Of a stretch of DNA of 64,000 nt, positions 11,642 through 23,652 are shown piece after piece. A program made the translations under genes and the position numbers. The notes under the pieces are model-generated. The model saw only the letters and a list, made by a program, of their open reading frames with translations, was not told where the DNA came from and did not search any database. Position 1 is the stretch's first letter. Every line of letters begins with the position of its first letter. The stretch lies in contig JAJEKV010000028.1 of NCBI GenBank assembly GCA_021234155.1, positions 15,439,976 to 15,503,975 on the forward strand, read 5' to 3'. Source of the DNA: Isoetes taiwanensis. Taxonomy: Eukaryota > Streptophyta > Lycopodiopsida > Isoetales > Isoetaceae.

Positions 11642-12547
11642 TTCTCATATATTCTCAATTGTTCTTTTGGATGCCCTTATGAGGGCCTATACTCTTCTCT
11701 TTTATCATTGATTCTTAGTTTCTCGTGAATGCCTTCGAGGGCTTTATTTGCATTGGTGGCCTTAGCTCCTTTGTCCCAATTTGCTCTGTTCCTCTATTCC
11801 TAATCCCTTATTCCATCCATTTCATTATAATCTCGCATTCCTTTCCTTTTTCATTTTGCATTTTATCCCTTTCCTCTTTGTTTGTTCATTTTATCTCTTG
11901 AAACGTCTTTGCTCTTCTATTGTCTTGACTTCCTCCTTTGCCCGCCTCTTGACTCATCATAGTGCTTTTTTGCCCTGGTGGTGTACATTCATTATGTTGT
12001 TTTACTATGTTGACCCCAGTTGTTTCATCCACCTTGCTTGGCCTTTTTTATTCTTGTTGGTCTCAGTGACTGGTTTGCCCTCGTCAACCAAATTTGCAAG
12101 TTGTTCACCGAGTTGTTCTCTTAACTCTGCTTCTTCCGACGAGGTCATATAGCACCCATCTTTCCCCATCTTTCTCTCGCCATAATGGGTTCTTTGGTCC
12201 AGTCCTCTAGATTGTTCTTGAGTCTCAAGGTCCCTATCGTTGTTTCTACGTTGAAAATTCGCTTGGATCGGTTATGCATGTGGGTATACATTCATGAATT
12301 TTAGTCCTTGCCATTTCTTGTTGTTGCTCTATTTGTTTTTTTACTCCAATCTTCTCATATGTTCTCAGTGGTTCTCATGGATGCCCTTATGAGGGCCTAT
12401 ACTCGCTCTTGGTCATGGATTCTTAATGTCTCATTAGTGCCTTTGCGGGCCTTTAGTTATTTCCATTTTGTGTCCTCGGCCATTTTTGTCTCGTTTGCTT
12501 TGTTTCTCTATTCTCGATCCCTTTTTCTATCCATTTCATTCTGGTCT
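11642..12547 (+). repeat. Diverged direct repeat, period about 710 bp
   Basis: The segments 11642-11830 and 12352-12547 share 'ttctcatat', 'tggatgcccttatgagggcc', 'tatact', 'tggccttagct/cggcc' and 'ccatccatttcatt' words in the same order. Both are followed by related 'tatcccttgaga' type text. It is a decayed tandem duplication with no coding content. Confidence 0.65.
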
Positions 12548-13633
12548 CCTGTTGTCTTTTTTCACCCTATATTTGTTCCTTTCCTCTTGTTTCCATTTTA
12601 TCCCTTGAGATACATCTTTGCTCTGCTATTGTCTTGATTCCCTCCTTTGTTTGCCCCTTGATTTGACGTAGTTCTTCTTGCCTTGTTGGTCCAGTCGTCA
12701 TGCCTTTTCTATGTTGATCTCTTAAAAACTAAAGGAGTTGTTTGATGTTCCCTTTTTCCCGCGACATTCTCCCTTTTGGCCTGCATTTTAAATTTCGAAA
12801 TGCAGTTACATCTTCTCAAATTCGTGCGTGTTGGAGTGGTTCTTGTGGTCCGTTGTCTTGCATTCTTATATGGTATTTGTTCTTGTTTCAGGTTGCACTC
12901 AGTTTTCTTCATCCATTCTTTTTCTTAGCCTTGATCCCATCCTTGCTGGCTCTGTGGCATCGTCTACCGGTGTTCTCAATTGCATAATTGTCCTACCACC
13001 TTATGAAACCTTTTTGTTCGTGTGTCTCGGGGTCCCTATCGTCTTGTTCCCATAGGTTATGTTGTTTCTGTTTTTGAAGGTTTGTTTGAACTAGTTATAC
13101 ATGTAGCGTATATGTTTAGGTTTTAGTCCTTGTTTGTTGTAGTGTTTTGTCATTATAGTATTCACTGTGGTTCACTGTTGGTACGTTGATTCTTGAATTT
13201 TAGTTCCACGTGCTCTTTGTTAGCTTGTTGACTATGTCCAGTCTTGATGTGTTCTCTTTTTATGCATTCCACGATGCATAGTTTTTGGTCTTTCTTATTA
13301 TGGGGTTTGCATTGTCTTCATGAAAGTTCGCTTGAGTCTGTTCACTGTAGTTCTTACTTCCTCGTTAGGTTTTTTCTTTATTTTGTTGGTACGTTGGTTC
13401 TACAATTTGATTTCATGTGCTTTGGTGGTGGCCATTGATCTTGTTTGTGTTCGATTTTCATGCCTTCTTTGCCTTATGCGGTCCAGTTGTCTTAGGGTTT
13501 CTTGCGCCCCTTCCGGCATCCCACCTCATCTCATGATTATTACACTTTCCTAGCAGTGTGCCTTACAATCTCTCGTGGTCTCAATGTATGATGGGGTTTG
13601 AGGGAGGTTCCTCTTTGTGTCGGATGTTGATAT

Positions 13634-14437
13634 TTGTGCATAAGGACCTTTCCCTAGAATGCTATGGTTCTCTTCTTATATAGAAGAGAACCATCATTCT
13701 GGGGAAAGGGACGTCTGTTTTGGCGTCACGCTATTTTGGACGTAGGAGTCATCTTTAGCCTGAGCTTTCTTTGGCACATGATTTCTTTAGCTCTGTCTGC
13801 TATATATCCTTGTAGTTTCCAAGCAATTCTCATCGGCGTTTCCTTTGAGCTGAATTCTCCTTGTTCCAGTGTTTCCCTCCCTCCCTCCTCTATATATGGC
13901 TGGTCGCATGGTTGGTTCGCTTGGCTTCTGTTTGGTTTCTGTGCATCCCCCCTTGTGAGGGCGGATTCTACTCTTCTCTTCTGTCTCATTGAGGGTTGGT
14001 GGCCTCTGCAATTTCCCAGCGTAGCACTTATCGCTTCTGGAGGGCACTTCAGGGATGACCCCCAGGGTCGGGCCTAGTCTATCTTACTCTCTCTCTTTCT
14101 CGGTGTAGCTATGGGCTTCCGAGTGGACCAATTTCTCTCGATTTCCATTCATCTTTTTGTTCTTTCTTACATAAAATGTTTGTTGATGCTTGGCCTGTCA
14201 GGCTTCTAACTCATTGTCTTGCCTTGACTTTCCATGAGGTCGGTTGTGTGCAGTGACTGGACGGTCCTCTTTCTTGGCTGTTCCCGAGCAGTCTCTACGT
14301 GTTTGGGGTCGAGTTGGGGTCTTGGATTCGATGGGGCGGCGGAAAACGATGCTGGTCTGGTGGAGTTATCGAGGGATTTTTGCAGTCACGTATGCTTTGA
14401 GATGAAGCAGTTGTGCATAAGAACCTTTCCCTAGAAT
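13634..14437 (+). repeat. Direct repeat pair of 27 bp at 777-bp spacing
   Basis: The words 'ttgtgcataaggacctttcc' and 'ttgtgcataagaacctttcc', each continued by 'ctagaat', lie at 13634-13660 and 14411-14437. The first copy forms the left arm of the hairpin and the second marks the end of the T-rich block. They may bound an internal unit or be terminal parts of an element. Confidence 0.7.
13647..13709. repeat. Long imperfect hairpin
   Basis: The left arm 'cctttccctagaatg' plus 'atggttctcttct' pairs with the right arm 'agaagagaaccat' plus 'cattctggggaaagg'. The inner 13 bp pair perfectly around a tatat loop, and the outer part has one mismatch and a 2-base bulge. Confidence 0.85.
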
Positions 14438-14440
14438 TTT

Positions 14441-15112
14441 ATTAGACTAATATTTATCCACGCCATAACCAAGTTTCAAAAGCTCCTATAAGCTCCTATG
14501 GCCCAATTTAGCCCAAAGTTCTACCCATCTTATTTATCTTAAACACTTTTAGCTAAGCATTTAATAACTCATAATTAAAATCCACTTTCCATACCTTGTG
14601 ATTTAAATGATATAAGTATTACCGCATCTTCGGAGTTGCTAAAGTATTATAATTCTTTCATCAATAATTATTCCTTTAGGAATTTACTTATTCAAACCAT
14701 GTATTTCCACTTTGAATGATTTCACCCAGACCGTCTGAAACCAATTTGCTAACGCCTACTCCTTGAGCTAGAGACATGGCTCTTCTTATTTAGTTATTAG
14801 AAAATTGACATGACAACAATGTAACAAAAGCACAACAAAACAATGGCTAAAATAAATATAAATAAACCAAAAGGCACAAAAGATGTCCAAATTCGGCACC
14901 ACCGTGGCAGTTCCCAGAAGGTCTTGATTCATCAGACTAAAGTCTCTTCAAGGCAAATCGACACTTTAAAGTAATTTCAACATTTCTAACCATATCCAAT
15001 CCATGCCAGAGGAACTATATCCTCAAACTCAGTTTTTCCTACTCAAATATCATCGTGGCTGTTCTTGGGTCAAAATTTCATCCCTCATCACAATTCCAAT
15101 CCTTCTTCGTAG
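14441..15112. other. AT-rich intergenic DNA, no gene seen
   Basis: The composition is ordinary AT-rich plant intergenic DNA. I found no ORF with recognisable motifs and no repeat of note. Confidence 0.5.
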
Positions 15113-15632
15113 ATCCATTGCCTCTATCCGCACAGGTGCACACCATCTCCGGATTGAGACAGGGAGATGGGTTGGGGAGCCGAGGCAGGAGAGGCTTTGT
15201 CAACGCTGCCAGGTTGGAGCCGTGGAAGATGAATGCCACACCCTTCAGAGTTGCCCAGTATATGATGACATTCGGACACACTATGCTGAGCTGGTTCATC
15301 CTGATCAGCCTCTACATGAGATACTGAGCACCAGCTCGGTACGGAGGTTGGGCTCATACATTCAAGAGATCATGGATCGCAGAGATCAGCTTGGCCCTTA
15401 GCCACTCACCTGATGCATGTACATATTTCTGTCTATATTTATATTTGTTTTTGTATCTGTACAGTTTGACAGCAAACCTATTCCTGTCACAGTTTTTCCC
15501 CCAAACAACCCTTTAGGGCGGGGAGGGGGTTTTTTAACCCGGGCAGTAATACGCTTTTTGCGCCTCTTCTTGGGTCCCATAGGCCAATTGGTCTCCGTGG
15601 ATGATAAAAATTCTATTCTATTCTATTCTTAT
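15113..15632 (+). mobile_element. 5'-truncated LINE 3' end (family A), (ATTCT)n tail
   Basis: It encodes the last part of an ORF2 protein: IASIRTGAHHLRIETGRW, then the zinc-finger segment LCQRCQ...ECHTLQSC (C-x2-C ... H-x4-C), ending in RRDQLGP and a stop near 15401. The 3' UTR has a G-rich/T-run segment (ggggttttttaacccgggca) and the family signature 'ggccaattggtctccgtgga' at about 15583-15602, then an ATTCT microsatellite tail (15611-15630). The same C-terminus and signature recur at 44700-45179 and, on -, at 51378-52112. The truncated 5' end is typical of LINE insertion. Confidence 0.8.
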
Positions 15633-15878
15633 CAGATCATGCATAAATCTAATCATGGCAGCCCATTTATCTCGGAATTGATCAATGGAAAATCCCCACC
15701 TGTAAGAAGAAGACTGATGCAGTGCTTTGCAAGCTCTAGCCTCCTTGATCGCCTTGATGCAATTTGAATGCAATCTCCCAAGCTCTTGCCTCCTCAGTGT
15801 TCCTCTGTCGTCATGCTCTGCCAAAGCCCTCCACAAAGGAGGCAAGATTCTTGCTTTTGTACTCTCCACGCATGCACA

Positions 15879-15915
15879 CATGCATGCATGCATGCATGCA
15901 TGCATGCATGCATGC
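15879..15915. repeat. (CATG)n microsatellite
   Basis: This is a run of nine or so CATG units. It produces spurious Met-His-Ala-Cys repeats in translated frames and is self-complementary, so it could extrude as a cruciform. Confidence 0.95.
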
Positions 15916-16359
15916 CAAGCATGTGTACATGCGTCCATAATTACATATACTTTTCCATCAAGTGGCCAGGTCCATTATAGACTTTTAAGTGGATCCATTT
16001 TCCAAAGAATTATGCTGAATGGATGTTCTCCATTGGACTCAAAAAAGATCAAGGGACAATCTATAAGGCTATAGCATCTACTACAAAGGGTTTTGTTGAT
16101 GCTGACTTAGCAAATAGTTCTCCCAGCATGTTGTGCATGCGGTTCTCTCAGAGTTGCTTATGGAGATTGTGAAGCAGAAAGGCAACTGCAGGCATTATGT
16201 GGTCTAGAGTAGCTACATATCAAGTTAGTTCATTTAAAATGCTTCATGAAAGATTTGATAAGCATGATTCTAGCTTTTGATTTGTTGACTAATTGGCCTA
16301 GAGTGGGTCTCTTCTGTTGGCTTTTTTGCTAAGTTTATTTTCTAGGCTTTTGTTCATTC

Positions 16360-16749
16360 ATGACTAAAACGCCTCAATTGAAGAAAATGAAGGAAGCAAC
16401 AATGGTGGAAATTTTAGTCCCTTACCTTGAAAGGGAGGCAAAGGATTGTTTAGAAGCTAGAAGATATTGCGATATAAGATTATGCATATGTGGGATGCTT
16501 TTATTTACTTTTTTGTTGGAAGATTCAGCTTTCATTAAGTCGTCAATGACTGCAATCGATGTAGGAGCTTTTCTCTTGTCCTTGGTACCATTTACATCAT
16601 CCCATGTCTCGCCTCTCCTTCAAATGCGATGTAGACATCTTTGTGATTGTCTTAAAGCTGTGATTGACAAAAAGTGGATTGGCGATCTTTGCCACGATAA
16701 AAATACCTTCCTTCCTACCTGTTTTAATCTAGCAACTAGTTGCTTTTGA
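16360..16749 (+). CDS. 129-aa ORF of unknown function, copy 1
   Basis: An uninterrupted ATG-to-stop frame encodes MTKTPQLKKMKEATMVEILV... with a charged N-terminus (LVPYLEREAKDCLEARRYC), a hydrophobic middle (LCICGMLLFTFLLED, possibly membrane-inserting or a buried helix) and a Cys-rich C-terminus (MRCRHLCDCLK...CHDK...CF). I recognise no family. It lies near the left edge of the duplicated unit and is encoded identically in both copies, but much of the unit is also identical, so this is weak evidence of selection. It could be a chance frame or an exon of a larger gene. Confidence 0.3.
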   Translation: MTKTPQLKKMKEATMVEILVPYLEREAKDCLEARRYCDIRLCICGMLLFTFLLEDSAFIKSSMTAIDVGAFLLSLVPFTSSHVSPLLQMRCRHLCDCLKAVIDKKWIGDLCHDKNTFLPTCFNLATSCF

Positions 16750-17634
16750 TTTTTTGGCTGAAATGTTATGTAATGGTAAGATGTGGCAAGTTTCCAATGT
16801 TTAACTTAACAAATTCTTGAACATAGACATTGTGCACTGCTGCTTTAGTCATATGCCTTATAATTACAATAAAATTTATTGCTGCAGCCAAAGCCACCGC
16901 GAAGATTTCTTTAGTTCAAACCTATACAGTTAGACCCACTATTAATGTCCAACATTTGCAATGCAATGTTGTTTTCCAAAAAAAAAGGGGGAGTCAAATA
17001 GATCAAATAGATCAAAGTACAGATCGATCATCTAAGGATTAATTTATGGTTCGGCCAGAGAGCTCACCCATTTTATGTCAAAAGAAGGGGATGATTTCGG
17101 GAGAAAACACACTTGAGAAATTTCTATTTATCAATGTTTATTAAGGATGCAACATTTGCTGGATTGATGTTTGAATGACTACTTTGTAAAGAAAAATTCA
17201 ACATTATTCGAGAGCCACATTAATTTCTAACGTGGAACTTTCCACACAGAGATCCATAAAGTTTAAAGACCCACAAATCCAATGTAATATCACATTTTTT
17301 TCCATCAATTACTATATTGCAATGTAATATCCCAATGCAATACAACTATTTTTTGCATATTATCCATTCAAATATTTATTCCGATACACTATCAACAACA
17401 CATCCAACCTTTAGACTCAAATATGGTATAGGTTATTATACCCTAAATAATTGCATTTTGCATGATATAATTGTACAGAAAATAGGAAAATAGGAACGTT
17501 AAATAAATGCAATGATTATTGCCAGATAAAGAACAAACTTGACAAAATATCAAAAAGGCAATTTCAGAAGTCCCAGGTTATGCATTTGTGATGTCAATGT
17601 TAGACAACCCAACTCCTTGGACTGCATGGTTGAT

Positions 17635-17852
17635 ACCATTTGATTATGAGTATATCAATGAATTAAGCTTCTTTAATGCTCAAGTAAAGTCATGTCGCAA
17701 CTGCCACAACATATTTGATCATTTAGTGCACGAATTGAGTTTACACCATTTGATTGGGAGTGTATCAAATTAAGCTTCTTTAATGCTCAAGTAAAGCCAT
17801 GTCTCAACTGCCACAACCATATTGGATCATTTAGTGCACGAATTGAGTTTAC
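17635..17852 (+). repeat. Tandem dimer, 110 + 108 bp, copy 1
   Basis: Two units both run from accatttgatt to cacgaattgagtttac and share 'ttaagcttctttaatgctca'. They differ by a few substitutions and small indels. Confidence 0.85.
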
Positions 17853-18246
17853 ACAAACAACTAAAGTTCACCTTCATGAAGCAACACCTGCAACAAGAAA
17901 ACAATGATAAGATATGCAAAGGCTCAAATGGGTATCGTTATCATCAAGACCATCATACTGTAGAAAACAATTGGTTGGTTGTCATCAAAGATCCTCCTAG
18001 TGTACAAAACAATTGGATTTTTCACTGCATATTAATACGACCATTATTGCTTCCTGGGGACTTCAAGATAATACGCTTTCAAAGGCACAACTATTGCTTC
18101 CTGAGGACTTCAAGATAGTACGCTTACAAAGGCACAACTTTCATTTGCCTGAATAACTGAAGGTCCAACTCCCTTATGAGAAATTCAAAATCAAATGGAG
18201 CATTGCATTCTTCCACTTTAAGGTCAAGCATTCTTGGAAATAGGTA

Positions 18247-18703
18247 TATAACAACCAACATAACTACTATTAACATAAATTAACACAAACCATTACATTC
18301 AACATGTTTAAAATTAAATTCCCCCTTAAACCCCCTTTTGTTTGGGTGCATATTCACACGGGGGTGACTCCGGGCAACGAGAGCTGTTGGATAGGCATAT
18401 TCACCCCTTATTCCTTAATCTATACCGTACAAAGTTCCTCGTTTGTGGGGTATGGATGTATAGAATTTGTTATACTGTATAACAAGATTTGCAAAATACT
18501 ATAAGATTTCAGGCAATATACTATATGGTGTTGATTTTATACGTGCAAAACATGATTACAGGGGCTCTCGCTGCCCTACGTCACCCCCCGTGTGAATATG
18601 CACCCAAACAAAAGGGGGTTTAAGGGGTAATTTAATTTTAAACATGTTGAATGCAATAGTTTGTGTTAATTTATGTTAATAGTAGTTATGTTGGTTGTTA
18701 TAT
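18247..18703. mobile_element. MITE with long terminal inverted repeats, copy 1
   Basis: The left arm begins tataacaaccaacataacta and runs about 140 bp through 'ccttaaacccccttttgttt' and 'catattcacacgggggtgac'. The right arm (about 18560-18703) is its near-perfect reverse complement. Between them is about 150 bp without coding capacity. Both outer ends abut TA, which suggests a TA-type target duplication. Size, long arms and no ORF fit a MITE. Confidence 0.85.
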
Positions 18704-19873
18704 TAGAAAAAATTTTAGGCCCTTTGGGCCCCAAAAGAAACAAACATAGATAAACTCTGAGGTAAACAAGAAAATAAAAATCAAAATAAAATAAAAGTAC
18801 AAAATGAATGATGTGTTATTGCAAACCATATATTTAAAATTGCATAATTTAAAGGCTCCAAATTTAGACTTTGAGTCTGAGACTCCGAATACCCTACTTT
18901 GATTAATGGAGGTACTAAAAATCCTGCTAATCAATGCTTTTTAAGATGTTTGGAGAAGATCTGGTAGACAAAGCGGTGTCAAAAGCAGTGAATCATTTGC
19001 TGGAGGCCATATCCTTTACCAATACTATGTACCTAAGAACATAACATCAAATTTCTGAATACACTTGAACTTTGAACTTTTCAACATTTGAAATGTCAAC
19101 AATGTGTTTCTAAAAACACTGTAACTCATGGAATAGCACATCTTTCTTTATGGAATAAGCAACACTTATAAACAATAAAGAATATGCAAACCAAGCATGC
19201 ATGTAGTCAACTTACTCAAAATTTAAGGAACTTGGTAGCCAGAACTAAGCAGTAATAGATATGATAAAATAAGTGCATAGCACGACATCATCGCAGAACA
19301 TGGCAGTTACACCTGAAGATATATTTTGCAGCAACCAAGATATCTTCTCTCCATTCTCAAGTTTCCTCTAATGAAGCACCGACACTATAGCTTCCAAATA
19401 TACAAGCTTCCAAATTTTGCTATAAATGCTCTCATTATTCCAGTTACATAGGCCTCAAAATTCATATATTTGTGCCAGTTGAATATGATAAACTGGAGGA
19501 GCGGCTTCTTGCGTGTTCCTAAAATGCATGAAAGACCTGTTTCTGAAACAAAGAAACTGGATGAACACATACATGATGGAAAACAATTTTCGGTGATGGC
19601 AAGAATTGTCCTTCCTTGCTTGTGCACGCTCTCGCTTTTACAGTGCAATATAATCTGCAAGCCAGTAACAATGACATATTAGATGAGCAATAAAGGAAAA
19701 GATAGAATGTGTCTTTCAAAACCTGAATATGAGCTTCATAGTTGTTTGAATTCTGAGATAATGTAAGTTGTTTTCAATATCCCAAATGGGCAAAGCTGAA
19801 TGTGCGAAATGCGTCTATGGAATACCTATAGCACTGAAGCACTGAATACCTGTAGAACATGGCATACAGAAAA

Positions 19874-20762
19874 TCAGTTGAGATGTGCGCCATTTTCTAG
19901 AAAGACAGCCCCTGTGTTGGAATGCACTTCGTACTTTACAGCTTCTCTAAATAGATTTTCTAGACTTTGTCCCTCATTAGCCAAGTGTATAATCCAGAAC
20001 CAGGCGCGTTGAGGCATCTTAGATATATCGATGTCAACCTCAAGGCCACATTGCTGCATTGCCACTGCGGCAGTTTTACATTCCTCAGTGTTCTTAACTA
20101 ACTCAAACAATTTACGCACGTCATTTTCTCTGCCCATCAATATGTATCCAGAAATCATAAGGTCCCAAAGTTCAACATTTCTACCCCATATTCTATCAAA
20201 CACAGAAAAGTGCATCATCGACTGCGCCTATGTCTGTATACATCTGAACAAGCAAATTGCCTAACAACTTGCCAAAGCCAGAACCAGACTTATTAATTTG
20301 AGCATGCACGCGCTTACCTTCATAGTAATTCTTGCTCTCAATGCATTGCTTCACACACAGGTCCAAACGTATGCCAAGTCCAGTTCCAGTACTCTCCAAA
20401 ACCTTCTTCCATGCTTCGCTGTCTATGTCAATCGACTGAAATTTCTACCTTTGCATATTCATACGTCTTGAATATTCTGGCACAGATGGTCTGGGACGAG
20501 GAGGAGGCGGAGGGGGCACAGAAATATTGGATTCAGGTGGTGTTGGAACCTCATTCTGCCCGACTGCTTCAGCCGCTGTATTATACAATGCCGACCCATG
20601 CCAGAATAAAATGTGGCTTCCTATACATCTCTGGTTATGCAAAAGTTCGCCTTTAAGGCCAGAAAAGAAGGTTTTAGCCATAGTTGGATTTGTAAAAGAA
20701 AGAATACGTCCAGAAGCCTGACCTGATTGGAATATAAGAGTAGTTTGCTTAGAGGTGGGCAT
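19874..20762 (-). pseudogene. PPR protein pseudogene, copy 1
   Basis: Reading - from ATG 20762 gives an N-terminus resembling an organelle transit peptide (MPTSKQTTLIFQSGQASGRI..., rich in Ser/Thr/Lys) and then a Pro/Arg linker (VPPPPPPRPRP). After an in-frame TAG comes SEAWKKVLESTG...LCVKQCIESKNYYEGKRVHAQ, then LLGNLLVQMYTDIGAVDDA and, after a one-base shift in a T run near 20200, VFDRIWGRNVELWDLMISGY. The 'EGKRVHAQ', 'LGNLLVQMY' and 'VELWDLMISGY' words are typical of plant PLS-type pentatricopeptide repeats, which bind organelle RNA. Only about two repeats are present before the stop at 19874, far fewer than a working PPR protein has. The stop and frameshift make it a pseudogene or a mis-sequenced fragment. 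Confidence 0.7.
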
Positions 20763-21258
20763 TCAGGCGTCCACCATGGACTGATACTAAATCACGACAA
20801 CCAGAAGACCACGACCTGAAGGCCTCCCGCGAATCTAATCCATAGAGCATAGACCAGACCCTAGACAACCCTAAAAAAGAACCCTAAAATAAAAATAATG
20901 GGAGGATATTCCCCCACCACAGGATTTGCCCCCTTTTCTAAAATCAACTAGAAAAAGTGCCCAGCGTTGCTGGGCTTTTCGTCAGGCATATTCAAATACA
21001 GTGGATTTTGAGAGCATCTAATATTGGATTATTTGATTTAGAAGTCTCATGGACATGCAGGATGGAAGTTTAATTTAACCTTCTACTTTATTGATTTCGA
21101 TCTTGAAACGCAATTGCATACATTTAAGTCAAACGCTTAAGGTAGTACACATCTTCCACAATTTGTTCAGACTTCCACACTAAACAACATAGTGCATAAT
21201 AATTTCAATTCTCTACAAATGGCAAAATAAATCACATATAATTGTTGACCATACATAT

Positions 21259-21354
21259 CTTGTACTTTTTTTATAACAATATTGTCATATTTGATTGAGT
21301 TGGTGATCTTATACTTTTTTTATAACAATATTGTCATATTTGATCGAGTTGGTG
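21259..21354 (+). repeat. Tandem dimer of 49 bp, copy 1
   Basis: Two units of 'tactttttttataacaatat' plus 'tgtcatatttgat(t/c)gagttggtgat' lie side by side. Confidence 0.85.
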
Positions 21355-23085
21355 ATAATTTGGTTGAATTTGGTGATCTCAGATTATTGTGGCAGGATGA
21401 CAAATTGGTAAGAATATAAAAGAATCTATTTGCAACATTGCTACCTTATCATGCATCCAGACTAATGCAAGTTACTCGATTCTAGATTCTGCACTCTATC
21501 TACGCATGATCTACATGCATAATCTCATATAATGCATTTTGTACATCATTCCAATTGTTTAGATACTCAGATATGCATAAACTTTGAAGCCAAAATTTGT
21601 TGTTACTTGCAAACCATCCCAGATAGCATAGAGCAGATCAAGCAACTTCATGTATTTCAAACGGATTCAACCCTAGAGCATCAATAGATTTCCTGCTTCT
21701 TGCTACAATATCCAACCAAAATTTGTGCAAAATGGACGTACATTATCTTGTTTTTTATTTTTGATTTTCAAAATTTGTACAAAATCCTCGCCCAATTGTT
21801 GTGATCTTGGTCTAATGCCAGAGATCAATCATTCAGACATCTACCACACGAATCCAAAAGATGCTAATACACTTATCTGCCATGCTTAGAACGCTGCAGG
21901 TGAAATATTCTTACATAAATATATGGAAACGACTGCAATCCATGAAGCATCATATCTGCAAGGCATTTTGTTAAAATACTCTCTCCATAATACTGTGCAT
22001 CCAGGTCATTATATGCAACAATTAAAATGTTCCATGATACATACAAAAACTGTCTAGAACAACTTTTCTAGCAGTTAGTGGGTTTAATTTATGCAACAAA
22101 TTTAGCATATATGTAGATCATTTAACTTTCAAGTGTATTGTTTAGCCCTATTTTCGTTTTTTCCGTACTTAATGGGATGTTTGTATCTTGTTTTCTGGAC
22201 AAATCACATGTCCCAGTAGACAAACAAACACAGATTTCTCACCAATTTGATTTGAGAATATGTACTTATGCTTGAAAGGAGAATATGACAATGATCTGGA
22301 GGGCTGTTGGGTGTGCTGCATAATCTTCAAAGCACTGATTAAAGTACATCTGAGATAAAATCTGCAACTCATAAGAACTATTGCAACAAAAAGGCCCAAA
22401 TCGCAGAAAGAAATACAGTAACACATCTTGCACAAGTCAGACTCGTTACAATCTAAACCATGTGAATCCATCGTTGTACAAAATCCATTAATTTACTTAA
22501 GCTCTGATCTTCCTTCTTCCCTCAATAATACTTAATAGTGATAATCTTAAACCTATAGTCATTGGCTAAAGGGGAAGACTGACACATGCAAGTCTAAAAT
22601 GGACTTGATCTTCTCAAGATAGAAACGTTTGGTTAAAGAAAAGCATTAAAAGTGCAGAAGACTATTCACAAGTTTAAATAAGAACATTACTTCCAAATAT
22701 GAGGTATATCCGTAGAAGTCTATATTGATGTTCATTAAAGCAGTCAACTATACACACAAGGCTCAGATATGAGCAATCACCATAAGAAATGTGTGCTTAG
22801 AGATAAATTGGTCAAAACCTATATGGGCAGACTCTCTACCAATTTCTTATTTATATTGCTAGGTTCAAAATACTTGTTGCACAGCATATCATTTTTGGCA
22901 TTAACTGGCTGGAATGATGGGCAAACATTTGCCTGCTCATTTCATTCATGTTATTCATCTCTAGAAGTCAGGGCCTTGTCAAAATACTATGTGATTCTTA
23001 GGGTGGGCTACATTCTTGTTGAAGGACAATAGTTCAATTCAACAAAGTAATGTCTATAGTCCAAACAAAATATGCAACTCATAAC

Positions 23086-23652
23086 CTGAGGTAAAGGAAT
23101 TGATCCCAGAAAGTCCATCACTGCAAGGACAAAACAAAGATATGGAAGAAAGAAGCACAAAACTGCACAGATAAATTCTCTTGTAGCTAATGGCAAAATC
23201 TTTTAGAAATGCATCTTGAAGTTTAGTAATCACAATTAGTTACTAATAATTTCTTATCAGGTATTAGGAAGCCATATCTCTTATAAAAAGGTAAGGGCTC
23301 TAGATTGTACAGAGCCTCACCATTGTGAAGCTACAGGCTAGAAAAGTACTTGGGAAATTAGAAATATGCAAACTGTTTTAGTCCATCAGTTTGAACTGTC
23401 AAAACATTACAGACCTTTCTACATACTCCCTGATCAAATAGCAGTAAATATAGAGGTGCTAAATGCAGCGATTCCAACTAATGTCACTGTATTGTACAGA
23501 TTGTTAAAACCCCAAAACAAGGGCAATTCTATGTTGCATTTAAATAGAAAATACTTCAGGCTAAACTCATCCACTAAGAAACGAAAGAATTGCATAAGGA
23601 AAGATAGATGTTTACCTTCATGAAGACGATCTATGGGGGCGCGGCTAGCCAT
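23086..23652 (-). CDS. Possible two-exon gene start, copy 1 (speculative)
   Basis: On -, an ATG at 23652 opens MASRAPIDRLHE. It is followed by a GTAAAC donor after 23616. A TTGCAG acceptor then gives a second piece (23120-23086) that continues in phase as MDFLGSIPLPQ and ends at a GTTATG donor. Splicing 23652-23616 to 23120-23086 yields 24 codons with no stop. I do not recognise the protein and found no further exon with confidence. Short exons like this occur by chance, so this is only a candidate 5' end. Confidence 0.2.

Larger units (their letters stand above)
11286..14440. other. Pyrimidine-rich repetitive non-coding block, right part
   Basis: It has the same T-rich, A-poor + strand as 1-3570 and again only low-complexity frames. 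It contains a diverged direct repeat of about 710-bp period, a long hairpin and a pair of direct repeats. The composition switches abruptly to ordinary AT-rich DNA near 14440, so that is the likely edge of the block. Confidence 0.6.

Noticed and set aside
15618-15980. Open frames with repeated Met-His-Ala-Cys units on both strands
   Set aside because: They are translations of the (CATG)n microsatellite, not a protein.
18304-18504. 66-aa ORF present in both duplicated units
   Set aside because: It lies inside the MITE and crosses its arm, so it is a chance frame.
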